Of a DNA stretch of 64,000 nt, positions 35,490 through 47,056 are shown piece by piece (within the stretch, counting starts at the first letter, position 1; every line of letters begins with the position of its first letter). Source of the DNA: Cladobotryum mycophilum (lineage: Eukaryota; Ascomycota; Sordariomycetes; Hypocreales; Hypocreaceae). The DNA lies in the NCBI GenBank assembly GCA_036429605.1, contig JAVFKD010000004.1, positions 372,001 through 436,000 on the forward strand, given 5' to 3'. The position numbers and the translations under genes are program-made. The notes beneath the pieces were generated by a model. It was not told the origin of the DNA and ran no database searches. It worked only from the letters and a program-made list of their open reading frames with translations.

Positions 35490-36428
35490 GATGCTGTATG
35501 GGTTGGATGGTCAGGTAAACAGGAGACTTCTTGTGTCGCATCAGCTGTAAAGAGCGTAGGGAGAGAAATATCACGAAGTAAAGGGAAGATGTACGAAGGG
35601 TCGGGATGGCTCTCTATATTGATGCCTTAATGCATTCAAGACCTAGCCCTTGTGCCCCAAACTCAAGTGAGCAGCCGCACTTACCGCACTTCCCAAAACT
35701 CTCGATATTGACCGGTAAACGGGTTTATTCCTCTTTTGGCATATATTGAGACATGATTCAAATCACGACCCTTCATACTCCGTATGGTAGGCACAGTTGT
35801 GGAGATGTGCAGGTAGAAGCTGAATGGGGTAATGGAAACCAAACCCAAACAACGATAATCGAAAGACAAAGCATCTCGTCATAGTAATATGAGACGTCGT
35901 TTCAAACGGCGGTGAGCTACCGCATTTGCTCCAGACACAGGGGTCTGAATCTAGGTTACTCTTCACTCTCAACTGATAGCTCTTGAACTTGGCTCATTCG
36001 ACCGCTCCCCTTTCTCCACCTCTCTTTACTCTCACCCTATTAGACCCGTTTGAGTTCCGCGCATTGGTTTGCAATTCATCTCGCATTGTTGTCTTCCATT
36101 TGTTTATAAAGGAGAAGTTCAACAGAAATTACAATGCAGACTCATATCTCCTAGGTTGTATCCTAAGCTGCTCGACTTTTCAGCTGCTCATGTCTCAGCG
36201 CCACAACTACAACGTAATTCATCTTAGCAGCAAAGATACCAGAACTGAGACATAGCACACGTAATATTGCACCGTCAAGGTTTTGATAATCTATCACATT
36301 ATCTACCAAGTAGAGCTTGATCAAGTTAGCCTTTTGTCCATTAGCAACAAAAACCTTCCGTCATTAAGATACATTTTAAGTCTTTGCTGAGGTTATCTTC
36401 AACCCTCATCATTATCTCGTCCCAAACC
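35490..36428. promoter_or_regulatory. Bidirectional promoter region between PKS and acyltransferase
   Basis: 939 bp separates the two divergent start codons and holds no convincing gene. It contains CGG-N7-CCG at 35910-35922 and a GACGTC core at about 35893-35898. Shared control of both genes is inferred from geometry only. Confidence 0.5.
35910..35922. promoter_or_regulatory. CGG-N7-CCG inverted triplet, possible Zn2Cys6 regulator site
   Basis: Binuclear zinc-cluster activators bind inverted CGG triplets with a factor-specific spacer. Here CGG, seven bases, then CCG; a further CGG lies directly upstream at 35907-35909. No cluster-specific regulator gene is visible in the window, so its factor would be encoded elsewhere. 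A chance match is possible. Confidence 0.3.
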
Positions 36429-37889
36429 ATGGATGAACTATTCATCAAACCTAGCGTGCCTCTTGGTGAGGAACGTATCCGATTGTCCCCTTTGGACCAG
36501 CAGAACAAGAGGTTATATGTCAACGTCCTGCTGATCTTCTGCCTGGACCAGCGGGCCGCAGTTGGTGACATCGTCAGTCACCTCAAGAAGAGTTTGGGGA
36601 TAGCTCTGAGTGGGACGCCTGATTTTACCTCGACAGTCAGGCCATTGCCAGGCTCCAAGAGAAAGGAATTGGAGCTCAGTCTCGGTCCCGAATCGGGAGT
36701 GCCACTGAGGATTGTCTACCATGATGGTTCAATCATGAATCCCACTGATCAGCGGAACACACCCGAAGATGGAAGCTATGTCGACCTCACCACGATTAAT
36801 TTCTCGGATGTAGAGACCTCTGAAAAATTTCTGTTCGTTCCCAACGTAAGTTGCGAAGACCCATGTCCAGAGGGACTCCCGGCACTCCTCGTCCAAATCA
36901 ACCTGGTTAAGGGAGGGCTTGTCTTGGGTCTTGCCTGGCACCACGCAGTGTCCGACGCGTGGGGGATCTATATCCTACTTAGCTCGTGGGCACTCCATAC
37001 AAAGACGTTGCTGATGAATGGAACCCCTGGAACTATTGAGGCCCCCAGGGAGCAGATCAGGGAGCGATGGCGGCTGGAATACGGATCGCAAGATGCGACC
37101 CTCGCCCAATTTCCAGCCTATGTGATTGACCCGGCGAGGCGATCTCCCCTCTCGTCGAGTTCACCACACCTACTCGACCGCCCGAGCTCAGAGGTCATCA
37201 ATCCCATGGTCAGCACATGGTACTTTGGTAGTGAGCAATTGCAGTCACTACGCTCCATGCTCAGCAAGGCGGAAGTGGAGGATAGCACGCAGTTTACTCA
37301 AAGCGAAGCAGTCACTGCTCTGGTCTGGAAGCACCTAAGCCAAGCCCGATTGTTGCATCATCAAGCGCCAGAGGGTACGTCGCTCCTATCATCTCCAATC
37401 GACTACCGATCCAGAGTGAAACCGCTCTTCCACGATCAGTTCCTGGGGAATATGGCTAGCCCCAGCTTTGGGGTTCGCGTTCCTCTTGGCGAGGTATGCG
37501 CGGAGTCTACACCACAGTCCTTGGCAAAACTCGCAGGTATCGTCCGCAACACCATCTTAGCCTATGATGAGAAGTCAATGCGCGCATTCATCGGTCTCTT
37601 GGAGTCCCTACCCACTGTGACTGACCTGGCATTGGGGTGCGATGCCTTCCCTGGCCCTGACCTGAGGGTCACTGACCTGTCCGGCGTGGACAGATTTGAT
37701 CAGGACTGGGGAGAGCCCCTCGGTGACCCGATTTGTGTCCGCACTGGATTCCTCGAGAGAGGGATAGCTTATTTCCTACCAAAGGATCGTATTGGGGGGT
37801 TTGAGGTACAGCTTCAGTGCGAGAGGGAGGCTTTAGAAAGACTTGAAAGGGATGAGATATTTACAAGATTTGCCCAACTCCGATGTTAA
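36429..37889 (+). CDS. BAHD/trichothecene 3-O-acetyltransferase-type acyltransferase
   Basis: Single exon, 486 aa from ATG 36429 (CAAACCATGG context). The fold belongs to the CoA-dependent acyltransferase (BAHD-like, PF02458-type) family: GLAWHHAVSDAWG supplies the catalytic HxxxD, PSVPLGEERIRLSPLDQ is the typical N-terminus, and SEAVTALVWKHLSQAR is the usual helix before the second subdomain. The second family motif DFGWG is degenerate; the equivalent position reads FDQDWGEPLG. Such enzymes acylate hydroxyl groups using acyl-CoA, and some cluster homologues take acyl chains from a PKS carrier domain. Divergent from the PKS and convergent with the P450, it is very likely part of this pathway. 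Whether it decorates or releases the polyketide is open. Confidence 0.85.
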   Translation: MDELFIKPSVPLGEERIRLSPLDQQNKRLYVNVLLIFCLDQRAAVGDIVSHLKKSLGIALSGTPDFTSTVRPLPGSKRKELELSLGPESGVPLRIVYHDGSIMNPTDQRNTPEDGSYVDLTTINFSDVETSEKFLFVPNVSCEDPCPEGLPALLVQINLVKGGLVLGLAWHHAVSDAWGIYILLSSWALHTKTLLMNGTPGTIEAPREQIRERWRLEYGSQDATLAQFPAYVIDPARRSPLSSSSPHLLDRPSSEVINPMVSTWYFGSEQLQSLRSMLSKAEVEDSTQFTQSEAVTALVWKHLSQARLLHHQAPEGTSLLSSPIDYRSRVKPLFHDQFLGNMASPSFGVRVPLGEVCAESTPQSLAKLAGIVRNTILAYDEKSMRAFIGLLESLPTVTDLALGCDAFPGPDLRVTDLSGVDRFDQDWGEPLGDPICVRTGFLERGIAYFLPKDRIGGFEVQLQCEREALERLERDEIFTRFAQLRC

Positions 37890-38255
37890 CTATGGGGTTG
37901 AGCAAGCCCCCCAGAAAACCAGAAGGGCAAGAGCCTGGATCATTTTTGTAATAACGATTAACTCTAGTCACCAATTGAGATAATGACACGTCATAATAGG
38001 TGCGAGTGAAAGTATAGCATCATGTGTTATTTATAAACCCCGAGGGTGTGTTTTGTTTAAAGAACGTATCAGGTATTCCCAGGCATGCAATTGTCTGTTG
38101 TCTCCCGTCCCGTGAGAGAGTGTGTGTGGCTCAAAGAAACCCAAGAACTGATAGACTACGCTTGGGGGATTGCATCTGACTCTAGAAAGTAAAGATACCC
38201 AAGGTATATCGTCATCAGACCATGTAATCCTCCACGCACTCATCCCCAACATGGC
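37890..38255. other. Convergent 3' intergenic
   Basis: 366 bp between the convergent acyltransferase and P450 genes; nothing recognised apart from expected polyadenylation regions. Confidence 0.4.
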
Positions 38256-40089
38256 TCATAGGGGAACCAGGCGTACGAAACATTGGCGTGGGGTGCGTAC
38301 CATCCTCTGTCGTCCCAGTGGGCTATTGAGTGCTTCTGGAAGAGCTTCAAATCGAAAGCTCAGCAATAAAATGGTTATTGTTATTCGAAGCTCTAGAACA
38401 GCTAGCTTGGTGCCTATTTCGCGTATGTGGTTAGATGCCAGACATCCTTTTTCACCATACAATGATGCCTGTTAGTCGAGGAACACGTACCAAAACAGGC
38501 TCTCGGCCCAGCGCCAAAAGCCAAACGCGGTAACGATTTTGAGTCAAAGTTGCCCGCATCATCAAGCCATCGCTCGGGATGAAATCCATCCATGTCCTCA
38601 GAGTCCCAGGTGGTGCGGTAGTTTGTCTTTGCTTCTTGGGATATTTTGCTCCGTACTGACTCTGGAATATCGAATGGTTGTTCAGCTGCGTACCCGTTGC
38701 ATAAAACCTGTGCGCCCTTGGGTATGCGATATCCTAGGACCATTGTATCGACTGTGGCAACACGTGCGAGCCGAGGGATGAGATTAGCCAGCCGGACAAC
38801 CTCCTCTAATGAAGCATCCAAGTATGGGATATTAGCCTTGATGATTTCTTCCGCGCTGGGTAGATTCCGCGATGTACTATTTGGAAATGCGGTAAGAAGG
38901 GCTTCTCGCAATTTGGTTTGCTTGATGGCGCTGTTTGTGAGTAGTTTTGCAGCCCATGCAAGTGACATCGCTGTTGTTTCCTGGCCCTAGTAGATTATTA
39001 CAAGTTAGCAAATTGCTCATAAGTAGACATGGAATAATGACTTACCGCAAGCATCAACATGAAGAGCTCATCGTGAAGTTCTTCTGGTGTCATCGGGGTG
39101 ACGTCCAGTGGCTTAGCCTTCTCAATGGTTGATAGCACTCGGAGCAAAGCGAGGTCTAGGGCACATGTTGCTTCATCTAACTCGGGAGCCTGACTGCCGG
39201 AGAGACGCTCGAAGCGCTCTTTTGCATCATCGATTAGACCGTTTATGGTATTGTTCTTGATGAACCAGCACCTTTTGTAAGTCGGCATCTGACGGAGGAA
39301 CCATAGATGAATTGTAGGCATAGGCGAGACTCTTATCTTTTCAACGCTCGCATTGAGATGCTGGACGGCACTGAAGAACTCTCCGCCCTTGACTATTGGC
39401 ATCACAGCTTCGGCATCGATTGATGGTGGCTGCTCAACTGTTCCAGCGCCCTGGCGGATCTTTTTGCATTTATTGACAATACCGTTCAAGCCCACACCCA
39501 TAATTGCATTCCAAATGACATCGAAAGTAATGAGCTCAAAATCCTCCTTGGCACAAAAAGGGCGGCCACCTGCAAGAGAAGCTTTGACCTTGAACAAATC
39601 CGCCAATTCCAGTGCAGATTGATGCATCTTTGGAGCCAATGTTTGGCGAAGAAAGTCGGTGCTCATGAAGTCCATCCAAAGCCTTCTCTGACGCTTCCAC
39701 TCAGCGTCAGAGTGCTTGGTGATACTCGAATGAGGAACGAACGGCTTGAAGAGAGCAAATGTCATGGGTGCGCGGATAAACTCTTTAGTTCGCATCGTCA
39801 GAATGTCCTCGACTTCGCGGACGTCGTCAATGCAGATCAGAGGCTCGGAGAAGGGGCGAAGAAACAGCTGGATAACTGGAGAGCTGAGCTGGCGACATTG
39901 TTGGATGATGAATTTGGAAGGATCCTGCGTAGTATTGAGCGCATGCAAGAGATCTGGCACGTCGCCCATGATACGCTTTGCAGATCGTTTGTGGTAGGGG
40001 ATGCCGGCATACGGCTTAGGATAGGCGAAGCGATAAACGCATATGAAGAGAGCGGCGATGGTGCTCACAATCACATACATGAGCGCCAT
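38256..40089 (-). CDS. Cytochrome P450 monooxygenase
   Basis: Introns 38414-38490 and 38987-39045 give 566 codons including stop (565 aa). Features of a microsomal P450 in order: N-terminal membrane anchor (VIVSTIAALFICVYRF), WKRQRRLWMDFMS in the C-helix region, the oxygen-activation I-helix AGQETTAM formed exactly across the second intron, EEVVR (ExxR of the K-helix), HPERW, and the heme-binding loop FGAGPRACFG whose Cys is the thiolate ligand. The final intron starts inside this loop and, once removed, gives CFGTKLAVLELR. Located at the cluster edge, it is expected to hydroxylate or otherwise oxidise the PKS product, possibly creating the hydroxyl acylated by the neighbouring transferase. 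Specific reaction unknown. Confidence 0.9.
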
Positions 40090-41845
40090 TTCGACATTGG
40101 GGCAGGTTACGGTTTACGAAAGATTTTTGAACGAGAATAGAGGGGGGTTTGTCAGAGTACAGGCTCGGAATGATGATCAATCGGTGGTGCAGTCACTCAG
40201 CTCGATGTATAGTGTGTAAACACACAGCAGCCAAACTCTTTATGAACAAATGTATTGAGCTTGGACTTCTTTGTCTACGGCTAGGTGTCAAGTCAGCCTC
40301 TTATTGTTGCAGCTGCTGCCCAGGGAGGGGAATACCTACAAGTACTTCACATCATCACATATACCGCAGCTGTTACATCGGCATACCCTTGTCCCCCTTT
40401 AGCCATGTCTCGTGGCACAGACTACCAAGTATAGCTAAGAAACGGCAGTCTGATTGTCTCACATTTAATGTTGCGCTATTACGTGGTCAAAACGATAAGC
40501 TAGCAGAAAAGGGGCTTAGTGTTGGCATGCAAAGTAGTAGTGCGCAGATCTGATGCTGGGGGTCGTTACAATCGAGGACAGACGGTGAAGCGATACTTGA
40601 TGGGCAGTTCTGACATGTTTTTGTCATGATAAACGGCCAACAGGACTTCACTTGGGAAATTTAAGGAAAGTTCTCCATAAAGTAGGAATGATTGAATGGA
40701 AATTAGCCGACCATGTGGGGAGTAGTATCATCACAGACATGATATGACTAGAAGATCCTTCAACAAGCGGGGGAGTGAAGTAAATTGTAAGGCTGATAGG
40801 ATGAAATCATTTTGTTCCATCATCATCAGCTTTGTCGGTTTGACCATTCAACCCACGGTTTTACTTACTCCTAATTCATGGATAGCTTGAGTATTGCTAA
40901 GACCTAGAAAGTAGCAGTTCACAAGGAGAAGTGTATGCATCGGTCATCAAGAGATCTCCAGTAAGTCTAATATGTTCTTGATGCATTGTATTAAAATGGG
41001 GATATTGATCTTATCATAGCTTTTTCCCTGACATCTTTCTGGTTGTTTGGCAGGACCTAGAAGATACGACGACGTAGCTTGCGTGTCCAATTCGTGCCGT
41101 GAACCATCTTAGCAGGCTGTAACCGCATTAGAGCTCTCTGAATACCTGAATACTGCAAAGGAATTAATTCGATACTAAATCCTATAGTAGGAAACCGCGA
41201 ATACAGCCGAGGGCTGAACAAGCCACTGTGTGAGGCATATTGTACGGCATGGAGGAATGTGGCTGTGTAATCGAGCGGTAGGGCTACAGCAGGTATCGGC
41301 TGTCAGTTAACGGACCTAAGCAGGCCAAAACATGAAAGGATTGTGTACCCAATGGATGCCTGATTTTTGTCTCCCATCAAATCATCACTCAAAAGTTCTT
41401 CCCATTTACTCTCATTATCATACAATGCAAAGTCCCTTCAACTGGCCTCATAAATCTCTTGCTTTTTCTGCCTCTGAGCGCGACACTAAAGACGGTCCGC
41501 TCCGAATAGTGGACCGTCCCGTGTACCGAGTTAGCGACTATGCTTGGTTAGAGCAGAGGTGATTGGAAGTGCAGACCTACGTGGGCTCGCGTGCCATTAC
41601 TATTATGGTTCGTATACTTCTTGTGCAACTATTGGTAAGTTGGATCGTCGCATTGTCAAAATGAAGAATTGAGGTGAGGTCACTTTGGGGGGCAACCCTA
41701 TGTCCATAGTATCATCCTCTCGTTCAGCCTTTTGTGTTTGCTTCAGCTTCTTTGGATGCCGTTAGTTCAACGTTCGTTGTACACACGTAAACATACTCAT
41801 ACAATCTACAGAAATAGAAAAAGTCTTTTGCGGCAGTGACTCGCA
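40090..41845. other. Divergent intergenic with second copy of the dispersed repeat
   Basis: 1.76 kb between the P450 and the PNP-NLR. It contains repeat copy B (41207-41470). Short open frames here do not resemble proteins. Confidence 0.5.
41207..41470 (+). repeat. Dispersed direct repeat, copy B, right of the PKS cluster
   Basis: Partner of copy A at 27117-27330, in the same orientation about 14.1 kb away. Shared blocks: GGCTGTGTAA-CGAG-GGT, ATCGGCTGT, GTACCC-AATG, TCTCCCATCA, CTCATTATCA and CAACTGGCC. No terminal inverted repeats or coding seen. It could be an old element, or duplicated promoter DNA. Confidence 0.65.
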
Positions 41846-44800
41846 ATGCCGGCTCGACCGTCGCACCGCGGTGAGTTCAAGGTTGCAATCATTTGCGCCT
41901 TACCTCTCGAGTATGACGCTGTCTATCTGACCTTTGACGAGGTCTGTGACGAAGGCCTAAGCCAATACGGGAGAGCGGAAGGGGACTTCAACAACTACAC
42001 AACTAGTCGTATCGGCAAATGCAATGTTGTGCTGACTCTCTTAGCTCGTATGGGCAAGGTCAGTGCAGCCAGTGCGGCAACAAGCCTTCGCTCCAGCTTC
42101 GTCAACTTGCGCTTGGCGCTACTTGTCGGTGTGTGTGGTGTATCCCCTCGAAACCAAAGCGGAAAGGAAATCCTTCTTGGAGACGTAATTGTCAGCAAAG
42201 CCGTTGTTCAACATGATTTTGGTAGGCTGTACCCGGATCGATTCGTGCGCAAAGACGACGCCGCAGATCGTCTTGGTGAACTGAATCAAGAGCTCCGAAA
42301 ATTTATCATCATGTTTGATACAGCCTCAGGTCTTCGAAACCTGGAGCAACATACGGCATCATTTCTGCAAGAAATGCAAACCCGTGCGGTTCGAACGGAG
42401 CATGCGAACCGGTACACATATCCTGGTGCCTCGGAAGACAGGCTATTTGACGCTTCATACCGTCACAAGCATCAAGTATCACCATCTTGCATATGCGGTA
42501 CCTGGGAAAATGATGCAGATCCTGTTTGCGATGCTGCGCCTTCATCATGCTGCTCTGATCTCGGGTGCGACGACAGGGAGGTCGTACGAAGAACAAGGCT
42601 TCAAGCCAAAGTCCAAGAGGCAACTGAAATCTCCCAGCTGCCTGCAATACATTTGGGTATCGTTGCTTCTGGTGATCTTGTTCTGAAGTCAGCTGCAGAT
42701 CGCGACAGAATCGCCCAGGATACACATGCTATTGCATTTGAGATGGAATCTGCTGGAGTGTGGGAGCAATTGCCGTGCATCATGGTTAAGGGCGCCTGCG
42801 ACTACGCCGATTCCCACAAAAACAAAGCCTGGCAGCATTTTGCCGCAGCAACAGCGGCTTCCACTACAAAAGCCATCTTGGGGCAATATACACAAGCCTA
42901 TCCAGAAGCTAGCACACTCAGAGTAGTAAATCAACACCAGCAAGGAACGTATGAAGAGCGGCATGCCTTTATGAATTATACTAACCTGCCAGATAGCCTG
43001 TGTTGTTCACCACATTCCGTTCCGAAGAAACCCAAAGTTTGTCGGACGAACTGAGGCGCTTCAAGCACTTCAACAGATGCTCTTCGAACATGGTGGAACT
43101 CAAAGAGCCGCCGTTGTCGGATTGGGCGGCATCGGAAAGACCCAAGTCGCTCTCCAAACGGCATACTGGACTATGGAGAATCATTCAGGCTATTCAATAT
43201 TCTGGCTACCAGCCTATAGTGCCGAGAGTTTCGAGCAGGCGTACCGGCAAATTTCGACTAAACTTGCCATCCAAGTATCAGAAACAGAAGACGTGAAAAC
43301 CGTGATGCAACAGTATCTAAGTACTGAAGCTGCGGGGAAATGGCTTCTCATTGTCGACAATGCGGATGATAGGGAGAGACTCTTTGGTTCTCAGGATGAT
43401 CCCGGTGGGTTGGATCAGTATCTACCAAACAGTGAAGAGGGTGTCACCCTCTTCACTACTCGCTCCAACGATGTTGCTTTGGCAGTTGCAGAAGACAATG
43501 TGATTCATCTCGCCGAGATGAAATCCGAAGAAGCTAGAAGCCTTTTAGGCAATGCCCTGGGTCAAAGGAATCTCGACTCTCATGATGCGATGCTAGCTAG
43601 GCTACTAGATGAGCTCGTCTACCTTCCTTTAGCCATCTCTCAGGCGGCAGCTTATATAAAAAGAAACCGTATTTCTGTTGCCAAGTACCTGGACCTGCTT
43701 CATACTACTGAACAAGATCTGGCAGGATTAATGAGCAGACAATTCCACGATAATACTCGGTATCCTGGGGCGCAGAATGCAGTGGCGACAACATGGCTAG
43801 TTTCTTTTGAACAGATAAGGAGAGACGACCCTATTGCTATTGAACTCTTACTTTTCCTGTCTTATATCGAACCGAATCAGGTACCACGTTCAATCCTACC
43901 AACGACCGGTACGGAAGAGCAGTTGACGAATGCAATCGGGACATTGCTCGGATATGCATTCCTCAACAATTCCAGAGGTGATGACATGTTTGATATGCAT
44001 CATCTAGTACATCTGGCAACGCGAATATGGGCTAGAAAAATGGAATTTGACCGCCGGGTGCTCCAGCATGCCACATGCCATTTGGCACAACTATATTCTG
44101 ATTTGATTGATCACAAGAGAGCCGTGGAAGGGCATATGATACGGCATTCAATCAAGGTCTTGGATCTTAGCCAAAACACATACACTGAGCAAACACTTAA
44201 GCTTCATTTCACGGTGGGCACGTTTTTATTCCTGAACTTGCGAATAAATGACGGCATAAAATACTTGACAGCTTGCAATGAGCTATGTAAAGCAAAACTG
44301 CCAGAAAATCACCCACTCCGACTTCGCGCCCAACACAGCATTGCGGCAATATATGTAATGGAAGGACGACCCAAGGAGGCTCTAAAAGTCCTGAAGCCTC
44401 TGGTTCAGATGATACGGGAAGATAAAATAGACAATGGCCTGCGTCTCACAGTTCTGGGCACCTTTTCCAGTGCACTTCTGGCTGACGGCAGAAATCTTGA
44501 GGCAATTCACATGCTTGAGAATATCGTTCTGGCAGATTCAAGACATCTGCCTGAAAACGATCTTGGCCGCCTACAACAACAACAAAATCTTGCAGAGGCA
44601 TACGGAGAAGATCAGCAGATCCAAAAGACGGTTAGGCTCCTCAAAAGCTCGACGGATATGGCAGAAACGTTTCTAGCAGAGGATGACGGCCGTCTAATAG
44701 CGATGCAAAAGAAGCTCGCAGTTTCTTATATAAATGCCAATCAGTTCCAAGACGCGATCAAAATTCTTGATAAGGTTGATAGGATAGAGTCAAGATCTTT

Positions 44801-45650
44801 ACCACCAGAGGATCCTCGTCGAGTAGTATCACAGGTTAAGCTTATACTACTATACTGTCGGGCTAGAGAACCTAAAAAGGCGTTCAATTTATTAGAAACG
44901 TTTGATCTAATACCTTCGCTTGATGAACTCATAAGTTTTACAATTATACCTGGATTACTCAGAGCTATCTATAATACCCAAGAGCACACCCACCAAGCAT
45001 CTCAACTGCACGACCATATGAGCGCAGTGGTATCTGAAATTCTCACCAGCCATCATCCGCCTCATTTACTACAAAGTATCATCATTATGGGGTCATACGT
45101 AAAATATGGGAGATGGGAAGATGCCGTCGGAGAATTTGAGGATCTTCTCAATGTTTCGAGTGATGTTGGCAATAAGTCAATTCTCTTATGGTGCTGTTGG
45201 TTTGCAGGAGATTACGCCCGAGTCGGGCAAGTCCACAAGTCGGCTAAGCTCCTGGATAAAGTATTCGCGGGAGTTGAAGACAGCCCGCTGCCACTACAGG
45301 ATCGTGCTGAGCTACTTATACAACTTTCGTTTGCCTGCATCGACAGTTTTCACTTTCTCCAGGCTCCAATAAAACGCTGTCTGGCTCGATTAAGGATGTA
45401 CCTAAATTACATGCTCAAAGAGAACGATGAGCTGCCAGATGGGGAGGATATCGAAGACTATCTTCCTACCCTTCAGTTCCTTGAGCTGATCTTCTCCTTA
45501 GCAATAAAGGCAGGAGCCCACAACAGTCAGCTTTTACGACATGAACAAGTGCCCTTTTCTGAGGGCAAGGGAGATCCTGAATCTGGTTCTAACATATGGA
45601 GAGAGGCATCATACAAGGACGGCCTAAAAAGAAGTCTTACTTGGGAATAG
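41846..45650 (+). CDS. NLR-like protein: purine nucleoside phosphorylase domain, NB-ARC, TPR-like
   Basis: One intron (42926-42992, donor GTAAAT, branch ACTAAC) joins two exons into 1246 codons including stop. Residues 1 to ~345 are a PNP/UDP-phosphorylase domain: FKVAIICALPLEYDAV, LLVGVCGVSP, FEMESAGVW and GACDYADSHKNKAWQ, all canonical in fungal effector-type PNP domains. After the intron come FRRNPKFVGRTEAL, Walker A GLGGIGKT (~400), WLLIVDNADD (Walker B) and LVYLPLAISQAAAYI, marking NB-ARC. The C-terminal half is helical with degenerate tetratricopeptide-like repeats. PNP domains of related bacterial and eukaryotic immune proteins can destroy ATP or other nucleotides, so a suicide role is plausible but inferred. 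Unlike the three other recognition genes in the window, this one shows no disruption. Confidence 0.9.
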
Positions 45651-47056
45651 GGGAAGAGCCCTAACGCTGAGATTCTATAGAAGAGGAGACTTGACAGCAG
45701 AAAACAAGTCTCATGTAGAAACAAGATGTTCTTGTGTAGTGGCGCCTTGTATCCTTCATTCTCAAAAGATGCTGACGACGTCGTAGACAAGAGTGCGTAA
45801 TTTGACATGAAATACTTTGATGCTGTGAGCTTGAACATCTAGCCTTTTGCGTCCAGTCTTCTACTAGTTATCCAATGCTGACAAACAACATGACGAATAT
45901 TCAAACCTAGAGTATCGGACTGTCTGCGGCGCACGGGTGGAGAGTAGATCGTGATAGCCATCCGTGACGAACCTGAATTAATACTTGGCCTGCAATGCAA
46001 AGCTATTGGATAATCTTATAAGAAATCTCCGACCGTCTTATTATGTTCAAGAACTAAAGAGGATACCTGCTACTACGTAGTACCAGTGCTCCATAAGGTA
46101 CGCCAGGTCGGCTTCTGAGCGTGAAGCTGCTGCATACTCCATACCTGTGCTTAGTTCTAAAGGCTTTCTTATGCAGTATCTTACTGCAACATGCACCGAA
46201 CATGTGTATTATGCACAGCAGCGCATGGCGTGCCAGCTGCATACTATGCACTTATAAGATTCCACTCCTATTTGGAGGATAAAAAAAGCACCGTCAGTGT
46301 CTAATGAAAATAATGGAAAATAAAAATGCACAAAAATTGTAAGCGCAAAAGAAATGAAGGGAAACAGGAGGAATCATGGTCAATGAGAGAAATCGCCGAG
46401 TAACAAGAGCAATCGCTGGCAATGAGCGCAATGCTAGCGAGGATGCATAGTAAAATCCCAGTACAGAGCACCCTATTTGCATCTGCTATTTGCATTTGCA
46501 TTTACATGGACTGCGGGCTGATCTTCTGAAACCATCCCAAAATGGATCATTTTGCATCAGTAATTCTGATTAATCCATGTCGTGGTGGTGGCGTGGATGT
46601 ACACGTCGATTGCGGCCCAACATCCATGGATGAATGCCTGATCACCTCCATCAATGCTCGAATTTTTCATGGACGAAGCAAACATTGTTTAGCATTGCAA
46701 AAGACATGTCCATTGAAGGAGTAATCATCTCAAGAACCCAAGGAATTGTTCACTCGTTACCATTGACATAGTTACTCCAGCGATATTCCCATATAATAGA
46801 TATCGCACATCGAGCATACACATACATACTGCGAGTCTGCGACAGATCCACCAACTCCGAACAAGGGTAGCATTGGTGTGTGGCTCCTCAACTTGCAGCT
46901 CAACAGCCCACATTAATCGACGCATAAACGAATCCCAGACGTCTAATTCTGCTGCAGCAGCTATCTCCAAAAAATTGTTCAGTACATCTTTTTTCAGATC
47001 ATCTTTGTAATCTACCCTCCTTCATCATATCGCAAAGTCATCCCTAGGGTCTCGTC
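45651..47056. other. Intergenic, tandem genes
   Basis: 1.4 kb without a recognisable gene. Around 46470-46505 the octamer-like ATTTGCAT occurs three times in 30 bp (CTATTTGCAT, CTATTTGCAT, TTGCATTT forms). A promoter for the HET-ankyrin gene must lie at the right end. Confidence 0.4.
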
